From Antedon bifida (Eukaryota > Echinodermata > Crinoidea > Comatulida > Antedonidae): DNA of 64,000 nt. Made by a program: the position numbers and the translations under genes. The notes beneath the pieces were generated by a model. It was not told where the DNA came from, searched no databases, and saw only the letters and a program-made list of their open reading frames with translations. Positions 11,673-22,600 of this stretch are shown piece by piece. The stretch is taken from contig OY727098.1 in assembly GCA_963402885.1 (NCBI GenBank), positions 20,694,717 through 20,758,716 of the forward strand, written 5' to 3'. Each line of letters opens with the position of its first letter. Position 1 is the stretch's first letter.

Positions 11673-14563
11673 CTACAACTCTACAGTGATTTCATCATAA
11701 GTTGTTGCTGATTCATAAACGATATTTTCCTCCCAAATCGTATTTTCTATATCACTGTAGTCATAAGTTGGATTTTTATTATTATAATTTAAGCTTATAT
11801 TATTTTTGGTGTCTTTTGTATTATTATGTTTGTTATCGTACTCCCTGCTGTTAATATATGTTGGTTCCAAATCTACATAAGGTGGCTCTACTTCATGGTA
11901 AATATCACAAGGTTCAGTTCCATTAGCTTTCGTTGATTCTTTATCATACTGTTTTGTTGTAGGCCTTCGAAAAAAAGAAAACATAATGTAAAATTATGCA
12001 GGGTGAATAATTATATATAAACATACAGTAATGTTATATTTAATTTTTAGTTAAATTTGTCGATAGATATACAATTTAAGTACACAATTTAAATTCTGTT
12101 TCAAGGTTTGTTACTAAACAGTACTACATTAAATAATTGTATTTTACAGCACTATGAAGCGAGATGTCTATGTCAACACCGTTTATTTATGTTTATTACA
12201 AACATATTTAACATGGATAACATTTTCATTAAAAAAGTTATATTTTTACAAATGGTCCACGGAGAGAATAAATTATTTAGAAAGCCTATTACTAAGTCTT
12301 CCCATCAATCAACTCATGTTTAACAGTAAGTAATTAAACATACCATTTGAACAAAATAATTCCTCCAATAACAAGAAAAACTACCACGCAGACAACACCA
12401 ATGGACAAGTACCACCGCCAGTTACCATTTGCTTGTTTTAAATAATCTAGAAAAATTAACAGGAATACGTTAAAGATGTATTGTCCCCTAAAAACATGAA
12501 AAATAAAGATTAATTAAATCAGACTTTGAATAGGCCGTTTTGTAGTTTTAACTAAGTTAATCACTTCCGTAGAAAAAAAACCCTGACAAAAATAATGTTT
12601 TAACTTATAAAATGACAAAATAAACAGTTAATTTTCTTCAAGTAAATCATTTTTTCCCGATCCAATTTTTGGTCAAATTGAATAACTATCTTGTGACATT
12701 AAATGAAAAAAAAAAAATCCACTTTTCATCCAATAAAGGTTGTATCTGTCCATCAAATGAGCTAATATCCATTATTTGTGTTTGTTCTCTCCAAAATAAA
12801 GGCCGCTGCAATATGGGCTTTCCATTTATAAAGCATGAACTCCTGAGCTACGGTATGGTTTGCATTTTTTTCGCATCATAATGGTATGGAAATACCAATA
12901 TACATGCGCATAAACCAATATGAAAACATTTTATCGAGTGGAAAACAATAAAGTTCGAAATAAAAATAATTATAAAAATGTTCTTAATGCGTACACATAC
13001 CTTTGAATTAGAAATTAATTACTAGGTTACTTACCTTGTTTTTTGAAAACAGTAGACATTGTTTCCGTTGACTGCATGTGATTATTATATCTACAAAAAT
13101 CATTCAGTTACAATTATACTTTTGTATATCAGTATGTAGAAATATGCTACCATTGAACAGTGGTATACAACGGATTACGATATAAAGAACATCAGTATTA
13201 GTATGTTCCTAAGTTAGTTTTTGTTAAAGTGATTATCCTGTGTGTATTGCCCATGTGAATTGTCGTCTAGTCCTATTTAAAAAAAAATGCAAGTTACTTT
13301 GAATTAGAAGACCGAAGCGAATTCTGAGTTGACTGTAAATATTCATCTGTTGTAACTGTTGGATATGGACGATCTGAATTCGATTTTGTTAGTAGAGTTG
13401 TAGAAGTTGTCTTATAAAACGTGGTTCCTTGTGTTGTTATGTCTGAAATTTAAAACATAGCAGAAAATAGACAAAGAACATGACAAAAGGTGACTCTGTT
13501 TTATTGTATCTATGGTATAGTTACGCTATTGCGTAGACCTAACCTAATCCTCTTTTGTTTTTATATTTAGTACACCACAAAGAAAATAAGATTTTAATCA
13601 TTTTCAATTATGTTTCCTCAACAAAACTCACAGGAATTTCCAAAATTCTTTGACTTATAACTTTGTCTATCTCTTTAAAAATATTGTTTAGACAATCGCT
13701 TGACTGCCTCATTATAAGCACTACGCAAATAGGCCTACCAGTTGGCCACTGACCACATTTTGGTTGCGGGTTTCCGACGTTACAATATCCCCACTTGCGT
13801 CTAGTAAAACACCAAGCACTTTTCACACCAATTGGGTTACGGCAGTAGTTATTGCTCAAACCAGCGTTTGGGTAACGTGTTGACCAGTCGTCGTTCCAAC
13901 GTTGACATGTCTTATTACTTTTTGTTCTACTCAAGAAACCTCTGTAGTCTGAAGCATCGCTTCTTGTGTAACATTCTGGAAGTTATTTAAAGTGAATATT
14001 GAATATGTATACTGTAGTAATGTAGGTTTCGTTGTAAACAATCATTCAATTCAACATAAACATAACAAAGAATCGATAGTTTACCTGCAGGGACGTTATA
14101 TAAATTGTTAATACTGATTTTGTAACAATTTTATTTTATTTATTCAATTTTCTGCTATATATAATACAAAGAAGACAACAAATATAAAAGGCAAGGAAAG
14201 ACCTATGCTAGTTGGTCAACCCAGAACAGAGCACAGAAATAAACAAATACAAAATTACATTATTAAATTAATTAAGCATCTACAAGAAAGCGACCAACTA
14301 CACACATTTTAGTTCTCCAAAGGCCTTTCGAGACAACTTAAAGAATAAAAACAATATCATGGGTCTCTGTGTTAGAAATTCCAAATTTTTAAAATGATGA
14401 AGAAGAATTAGACCTAATTATTCTTTCCTTTATCTCTAGGTCGCTATTTTAAAATACCACTGGATTCTTACTTACCGTTTGCTTCAAGTCCACAGATTAA
14501 ACAGTAAAACATAAATAAACTAGGTATTGCCGGACCACCAATACATTTATGCCTAAACAACAT
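11673..14563 (-). CDS. Kringle-stalk-TM protein with multi-tyrosine tail, 6 exons
   Basis: Exons in transcript order: 14563-14476, 13975-13739, 13442-13298, 13090-13035, 12446-12344, 11964-11673. All phases close, giving 306 aa. Residues 1-29 form a signal peptide (core FMFYCLICGL). Residues about 31-103 are one kringle with six cysteines (CYTR, DYRGFLS, CQRWN, NYCRNP, WCF, YCNV, KCG) in a symmetric phase 1-1 exon. A Ser/Thr/Asn-rich stalk follows. TM helix about 188-207 (YLSIGVVCVVVFLVIGGIIL). The 97-residue tail has about ten tyrosines, among them YHEV, YVDL, YINS, YSDI and YDEI; YINS and YNNK fit the YxN motif bound by Grb2-type SH2 domains. The layout resembles vertebrate PIK3IP1, but I cannot align the tail to it. 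Probably a signalling receptor. Confidence 0.87.
12470..12715 (+). mobile_element. MITE copy (TTAA family), 3' truncated
   Basis: Starts with TTAA then AGATGTATTGTCCCC, matching the 5' end of the complete element at 22122-22445 and sharing its interior (ATGAAAAAT, GACTTTGAAT, TTTTGTAGTTTTAA, AACTATCTTGTGACA). The 3' terminal inverted repeat is missing. It lies in the intron upstream of the TM exon of the kringle gene. Confidence 0.75.
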
Positions 14564-15682
14564 CGTAGCCCGTTTGCTTATATAGACCCAAATGCAATGC
14601 AATTAAGTGGAGTAGTGTCGACAGTGTTAGGTAGGTTACTGGGCTTAATCACAGGAAACTTGACACACCTGTAGGATTTAAAAGTGCACTCGGTTGTTCA
14701 ACTCACAATAAATGTATAGGCCTATGTATCAATATATTTATTTTATGTAGTTTTTTTTTTTTTTTTGGAAGAATCCTTCAGAATACGCCTTCTTTGAGTT
14801 CAACTGTTTAATTCGTCATACGACATAGACATGATGCAGAATCGACGCCCGTGCACAAAAACCTCACGGAACCATTAGTCGATAGAAAGAAAAACAACCT
14901 CTCATGGTTTATTATTAGTTGTTTGTATCCGGTTTTTTTTTCAATACACTGTAAATACTCCAACATAGATTTATATCAATGCGACAAAATTGAAATACGT
15001 ATATTTAATTATATATTTTTTTTGGTAGCCAATAATATTACAAAACCATTAAAAACAAAGGTCTAGATATACAAAATAATACTGTATTAGTTGACTATGT
15101 TACGCCTTATGTAACCGTCAATTATTTCTAACGTATACCGTGTGCTAAAAATAGAATAGAACATACGTACTATCACCGGTTTTTAAAGAAAAGTCGGTTT
15201 AAAAACTAGAAAGGTATAACAAAAGTATTAATGTATAGAGGGTTGATTTACTTTACTCATTTTGTAGGCTTAGGCATACTATTATATTTAATGATTGTTC
15301 CTCTAGACTAATTAAGTGATAATTATTTGAATGTGAATTGTGATAAGCTATTAGTATTATTGCAAGGACAATTAAACAGACAATTTGCAATGTAGTACTG
15401 CAATTGTTTTGTAGGTGTAGGCATTTAGGTTTTAGTCCCACAGCATCAATGAAAACCAACAAGACTGACGACCAATTTTCCAATCGTATAACCGTAAGTT
15501 TCTCAAATGAATTTAGGAAAAATGAGTCAGATATTAATGCATAATCATATTCTTTTCTACATTAACTACATTGAAACCTGTTCCTACGGTCTATTGAAAC
15601 GAACAAAGCCCATTTTATATAGCCGTTTCTGTGACTGTAGAATTTATTTTAAATCCGTTGTGGACGACTACAGTATTCTTAT
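14564..15682. other. Intergenic region upstream of the kringle gene
   Basis: On the - strand a TATATAAG box lies at 14577-14584, only about 14 bp upstream of the first in-frame ATG (14563). That is closer than expected for a TATA-to-ATG distance, so either the box is not used or translation starts at the later in-frame ATG at 14512. A poly-T run lies near 14752-14766. No gene is seen in the rest. Confidence 0.45.
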
Positions 15683-17024
15683 CTATACAATAGGATCATT
15701 GTCTGTCGTAACGTTCAGCTCGTCGTCAATATGAGTTTCTGCTATATCCGCGTTGGTTATATCTTCCGCTATTACATCACGTTTATCATTATGTTTTCCG
15801 TTCTTAACATTGTTACTTTCGGTTAACACAATTTCATCTGTTTTTGTTTCCTCTTTATTGTATAAGCTTTCAGATGTGTCTGTAGTTTCATTTATTACAA
15901 GAGGAGCTCGTTTACGGTTGCCAGACGGACTTGTACGTCCAAATGTTTCACCGTCGTGCTTGTATCGTTTGTCCATTAAACTTGTCCGTTTGCCAATTTT
16001 ACCTGCTAAGGGGCCTACATATTGATTATCTTCTTCATCATTTGCTCCATCATACAACCAGTCTTGTCGACTGTCGTTAAATACCCATCGTGCACCACTA
16101 ATGTCACCCTTTTCATCATCGTATTCAGGTTCAGTAGAAGCCTTTGAGTACTCATTCTTCCGGCATCTAGATACATGTAAATAAAATAGTAATTATTTGT
16201 ATTAAATCATTTTGATTGTTGGTCATAGTGTACCTCTAAATCCATATGCAGAAAAAATATGGTAGATCTGTGATAATCCTGCGTCAGTTAATAATCAAAA
16301 TAAGACACAGTTTGCTATCATCTTACAAATCCTATAAATTCCACTGATCAACACTAACAGTATTATTCAAAAGAAAGGATAATACGATTTGGACATCCTG
16401 TGAAACAATTAGAAAGAAAACCCAAATACTCACCGTTTGCAAATAAATATGGTTAGAATGATGAAAAAGATGAGTGCCAGAGCACCAGTACACGCTGCTC
16501 CAACTAAGATGTATATACTTTTATCAGACACTGGGAAGAAAAAATAAAATACAAAATACAAGTTGGACTGTGAATCTATTTTGATGGACAGTTGCTGACC
16601 ATTGTGATGAGTCGATGATGTGGTTTGAAGAAGATATTGTCTGGTGGTGGCGGTTGAAATTATGTAGGCCTATGCCTAATGTTATGGCTTCTGACATTGA
16701 AGAAAGAAATGTCAGTCCTATACTACTCACCAGGAACAGAAGACGTAGTCGCTGGCAATACCGCCTGTGACGTAGACATCATTATACCCTTAGACGTTGG
16801 AATTGTTGACTGAACATCTGATTGGCTTGTCTCTAAAAACTGTGTGCTTTCCATTGCAAATGTTGTTTGACTAGTTTCAGTCGAAAACACCGATACTTTT
16901 TGAGTTTTATTAATAGAATCATACGGTGTTGTTTCAGTAGAATGTATTACAGTCACGTGTTCCATTGATGCACTTGTTGGGATGGTGTCGGTATTCATCA
17001 TTTCATTTTCTTGAGCCAATAAAC
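15683..17024 (-). CDS. Ser/Thr-stalk single-pass membrane protein (5' exon(s) not found)
   Basis: Three in-phase exons: 17024-16731, 16530-16434, 16166-15683. The first encodes about 97 residues rich in Thr/Ser (ETTPYDS, TETSQTTF, TTSSVP), a likely O-glycosylated stalk. The second encodes a TM helix (IYILVGAACTGALALIFFII) followed by CKRCRKN. The last encodes a 161-residue, charged, low-complexity tail with a cluster of acidic residues (YDDEKGD, NDEEDNQY) and a basic patch (GNRKRAP). The first exon needs one nucleotide from upstream and has no ATG that gives a credible signal peptide, so the real N-terminus, and perhaps an ectodomain, lies further upstream (>17024). Function unknown; the layout matches its neighbours. 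Confidence 0.7.
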
Positions 17025-19615
17025 CTAACATAACATAAATATTCAAACTTAAATAATACCAAAGTATATGTCTCGTTATCTGAAGGCCTACTATTTTTTG
17101 TTTTCGTTTGTTTTTTGCTTATAGGCCTAAGTATAATGCCGTTGGGAAAGTTGTGTGTGACGAACACATTGAAATAATAATTGGCTTACGCCTATGTTAG
17201 TGACATGCACATTGTTTTAACTCCTCATACTTAGAGCAATTATTACTTTCTACCAAAAGGTTTACATAAGACCTTAGCAAACACATTGAAGATAAGACCC
17301 GATGTCAAATGATAAGCGCCATGGTGTGCGGGCCTACTTAGTTATCTTATTATTGTATATTGAAGTACTATTGTGCTATAATAAATTGTTAACCAATACT
17401 GTATTATATTAATGTAATGTGCCTAATGTCATGGAATGAAAGGTACCTTTCTCTGATCCCTTTGACGGGACAACATGTCCATGTAGACTCTATGACGCGT
17501 CGTCATTGAATAGGCCTATTGTTCCTTTATTTCAAATTTAATCGATAGTGTCGAGATCATGCAATAAAATAAGACCCGTTTTAGGCCTATTTTACCAATA
17601 TAATTTAGCCTACATAAGGAAATGGCGCATATTACACGCTATGTAACATCGATTGTTGCGCAGAATCATAGCAACAAGTGTGACGATATCTTAATCTTGA
17701 CTATAGTATATTTTAGGTATATGTGTTTGGTGTTGCGCCAAGTTGTCAAAAAGTATAAAACCGGGCCATGCAGTCGTCATAGCCTAATTTCACGCCAAGA
17801 TATCACAGCATCAAAGTCGTACTTAATTCCATCTTGAAATCGAGTTCAGATACAGTGTTTTACTTTAAAACTACCCATGACCACGCCCGCACTCTGAGTG
17901 TTGCATCTGTAGGTCTATCATAATATAACTCTAGACGAATGATGGCCCTACTGATATAAGAAAGTGACAGGGATATTTGAATAGGAATAATAGATCTACA
18001 TTTTACATCTAAATTAACTAATATTGTTGTTGCATTGAAAACTTGGCTAACCAGCATTGGGACTCCACCCCATTTACTCACTAGCAAGAGAAAATAATCT
18101 ACCCGAGTCGGTGTACCGGCGAGCCCGATACAGTGGTTTCTCACGATGCATTGGTAGATTTAAAATTAAGTGCAAAGTCCACTTACCATTAAAGCAGAGT
18201 AATATCCATGCTTTTAACAAATATTCCACTGGTCTTGATTGCAACATATTGGAAAATTATAATGTCAACTCAGGAAACACTTCGGTGAAATAACTCCGGC
18301 ACGTGATCTTGAATTCGACGGTTCGATTCTTTAGTACAATGCAAATTTCACAGGCTGAATTTTTCAGCTTTACTCCATTCAGGTAAAATACTTAACAAAC
18401 AAAACGTTTGAAAATTCGTTGAGCCCTGTACAATGCTTGTTCATTCAATGCGTATGACCAGGGATCACACTGATCTTCTTTGGTATGACAATGAACAAAA
18501 GCGCGATGTAAAAATCCTTACCACTTTTAACGGAAACCATGAAAGGCCCATTGTTGTACAAGTGATATAGGAAGCAGCAATCTTATCATCTAGATATATA
18601 AGTTTTACAATAATACGAAGTAAAATATAATAAATATAGCTAGCAGTACCTACGGATAGGCGCTTTACCTACCGATAGTGATTAGTTTCATTCGAAAACC
18701 CTCTGGTAAAATTCCTATCGCAAAGAAAAGTTTATTTGTCAGCGGGTGGTTCATAAACCAATTTTGCATAGTCAGTGGGTAGGCATATCCAGGTAGGTAC
18801 GTACACATGATCTTATTTCACCATGGGTAGAGCCAGACTTCTTTCTATACTTGTGTATACTTTGCGTGGCGAAAGTGGTGAATAAGTCGGAATACATCGA
18901 CATAGACAACAAAAAGAAAAACAACTAGGCCTATTATGCCTATTCATAGAAAACTGTAATACAGTTTACACCGGTCTCAATTTTGTTGGTCATGGATTTA
19001 TTATTGACAAAAAAGAAAATTTTAGTTCAGTTAAAAATAATGTATCCGAAGTCTGGTATACTGCTAAGCAACCCATATCTATTGTGATAGATTTTGAACA
19101 AGAGATAATTAATGGCAACACGAGTTACATCATTTCTGTTTTGTGTATTTCTTTTTATTTTGGAAGACATTTTACAGTATAATAACATTTTGCTACAAAA
19201 ATAATGAATGCGTGATATTAATTGCATAAAATCGATATAGCGCCCTCATCCATTATTGATTTTACTCTTGACGCGTACCTGGGAAGAAAATAGAAGCGCC
19301 CGATTTGCCAGAAATAAACTAAATAATATTATATTTATTTAACAGATTAAAATTCATGTCATTATTATATTTTGTATATTGTTTACAGGTTTAGAAAATA
19401 TGATATTCTAAATGTGATATAAATCGTTTATTTTATTTCAATAATTTTATTTTAGACATTATAAAATAAGGTAACTCTGGAAACTGTCTAAGCCTAGATC
19501 AATTTGCAAAACACAAAAGTAGAGAGAGAAGCGTTGCATCGACCCACCTACGTCAGTTTAGCCTAGATAGCTTAACCACGATTAGTAGGCCTAGATTTAG
19601 ATTTAAGACTAAAAG
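17025..19615. other. Intergenic region, probably hiding 5' exon(s) of the stalk gene
   Basis: AT-rich sequence between the - strand stalk gene and the + strand ACSS gene, thus a divergent promoter region. I searched the - strand for a signal-peptide exon ending in a phase-1 donor and found none I would defend. A 94-codon - strand frame (17860-18144) has no recognisable domain. Several TAGGCCTA octamers occur (for example near 17122, 17511 and 17583). Confidence 0.45.
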
Positions 19616-22600
19616 ATGTCTGAAGATATATATGCGCCGGCGACTGAAGTGCAAAATGTAGCGCATGTAAAGTCGATGGAACAGTATGAAGAAATGTACA
19701 AAGAATCGGTGAATGACCCTGAAAGTTTTTGGACCAAAATCTCAAAAGACTTTTACTTTCAGAAGCCGCCGACAGGAAAGTTTCTTAATTACAATTTTGA
19801 TGTTTCAGATGGAAAGAAAGTGTTTGTTGAATGGATGAAAGGAGCCGTTACCAATGTATGTTATAATGTTCTTGATCGTCATGTTGAAAATGGCAAAAAA
19901 GACAACGTGTGTTTTTATTGGTGAGTCAATATAACATAAATATCCTTCCTAGCCTAGTTAGGCCTAGCCTAGGCCTATATTCTTCTTCTTCTTCTTTCGG
20001 AATACTGCTTAACGATCCTTAAGGATCAAAACAAGCAGGGTTTGTGCGCATGCTAGGCATAGGGCCTAGAAGACCTATATAGGCCTATTACTGTATACTA
20101 TAGCCCCCTTAGTAATAAGTATAATATAGATAGGCTATAGGCCCTATATATTTTATATAGCCTAGGCCTAACTAGGCCTAGTTAGCTGTTGTAGTAGAAA
20201 TGGGTTCATTTCCGCCCAGTGAAAAGTTTTTGCCCAATAATAATAATATGTTATTGGTTATATATTTGTCTAATCTAATGGCTTTTTTAAATACGGTGGC
20301 CCAGTCGCCAATGGCGACCTTTATTTATAATTTGGTAAGGGCGAGTATTAATGTTGTGATGGTTGACCCGCCTGGCGACTTCCAGAAACTGCATCCACCT
20401 ACCTTTTATAACCAATCTAGGCTAAGCTAATAATATACAGTATAAGCTACTGTAAACTTAAGCCTAGTGGCAGTCCCTCGTTGTTACGAAGCGCGAGCGC
20501 GATCGCGCTCCTCAACAACCTTCAAGTAGAGAGCAATTAATCGCGCTCCTTAAATCTCACAGTGCGAGATACCAAAAAAAGGGATTCCCCTGCCTGCATT
20601 CAAGGGCAAGTTTACTTAAATCATCTCATAGTGCATCCAGTACGGTGTCATAGAAACACCTCCTTTACAGCAAGCATATGTCCCAATTAATAATTGTTCC
20701 TTTATGCTTACTCCATGTTTTTGTGGAACGAGTTTATAAAATATATTTGGCTATGCCAACGATGAGTCGTAAGTATTGTTCGCAGTGTTCTTACGATTAA
20801 AAACCAATGACAAACTGAAAATGCATTTTAATACATTACATTCCCAGAATATCATCGCAAGATCATTCCCGCCATGATTTTGGTAAACTTTTGCAGTGTT
20901 ATGACGTTATACGTACACTCGTATCTCAGTCAGAAAGCAGACAGTAAAATGCTACTGAACACTAATCTCAATTTTGCCAGTCAACGCATTTGCACATCAT
21001 AAACATGAAGTCATGGGTTATCAGTTGACATAATCAACATGCAAATTATCAACAAGTCCCTAATATTATTGTTAATCTATACCTACCATGTCTTTAAAGC
21101 CAGGAAGAAAATGTTATCTTGAAATATTAATGTCAGATTTTTACTTTGTTGCCTTTGTAGGGAAGGTAATGATCCTGATGATAGCAAGGTAATCACATAT
21201 GGAGAGCTATACAAACAAGTATGCAAGTTTGCCAACGTCTTGAAAGATCTCGGTAAGTTTCAAAATAATAATCTGTATATTGAAATAATTTATTATTTCA
21301 ATGGCATTTGACAAAAATCAATGTTTATTGAACAGAATTGTAATAGTACACAGATGGTGATGCATCCATTCAGTGTTCTTCCAGTGCTTTAAAGCGTTAT
21401 CGTCATGAGGAAATTTCCTCGGATCGGAATAAAAAACGGTACAAATGTCATCCGTTCATAGAAGCATTGATTGATGTAGAAAGTCTAACCGTGGTGACTA
21501 ATAGAGTGTGGTCCCGGTACATGACTATACTTTGGCTTTAGTTGATAGAAATTGAAATGTTTGTTAGAGATAAAGTATACGATGTTTTACTACAGTGTAT
21601 ACTGTTTTTGTATAAATTATATTTTATATAATATATAAAAATAAAATAAAATAAATTTAAAAAAAATTAGATTACATTGTTAGGTGTTAAAATAGGGAAA
21701 TCCATGGAGACAAATTCAGATTCATTTTATTTGTCATAAAACATATGACATTAATTTCCAGAGACAAAAGTTATTTAAAATTTCATAAATTGAACAATGT
21801 ATTTAAAATGTTTATTTGTTATTTTGATCTGCTTTTCTACAGGAATCAAGAAAGGAGACCATGTTGCGATCTACATGCCTATGATTGTAGAGCTAGTCGT
21901 TGCTATGTTAGCATGTGCCAGGATTGGTGCCGTTCACTCCATTGTGGTATGTTGTCCGTCATAAATGTTTGTAAAAACAAATTTCTTAATAACTATGAAA
22001 TAAGAAATGTACCAATGCTGTCTTAGCTTGGTATTTTAATTGATCTACAAGTACATTAAATTACATTACAAAGTAGAGATGCTCAAAAAAAGCTTAATTT
22101 CCAAATTAGGAAATACTTTTTTTAAAGATGTATTGTCCCCCAAAAACATGAAAAATGAAGATTAATTAAATTAGACTTTGAATATGGTATTTTGTAGTTT
22201 TAATAACATTAATCACTTCTGTAGAAAAAAAAACGAAAAAATCATGTTTTCACTTAAATTCAACCAAAAATCCATTGGCTGGCAGCCAATTTGACTATTT
22301 TTTTATTTAAATTACAGTTTTTTCAGGTACACTATATATTTTTTTTGTAGATCTAAATTTTTGTCAAAGTGGATAACTATTATGTGACAATAAATTGGCA
22401 TATTCAACAAAAAAAAAGAATTTTCAGGGGACAATACATCTTTAACCCAGCACTAACCCAAAATATGTTATTGACAGAATTTCACGCCGTTTGAGATGAT
22501 GAGGCACCTTTTAATTCCCCTTTAGCCATTCAGCTATATTACAACAACAATTTTCTTGTGAAAAGCAAGAAAGGTCACATATTGGTCATCATGAATTCAC

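Noticed and set aside
11673..11964. Classic ITAM in the kringle protein tail
   Set aside because: Candidate YxxI/L pairs are spaced 3 or 16 residues apart, not the 6-12 of an ITAM.
17860..18144. 94-codon - strand frame as a missing exon of the stalk gene
   Set aside because: No signal peptide, no domain and no phase-matching splice donor.
18280..18340. B-box-like GGTTCGATTC as an RNA gene
   Set aside because: No matching A box at the right distance and no cloverleaf.
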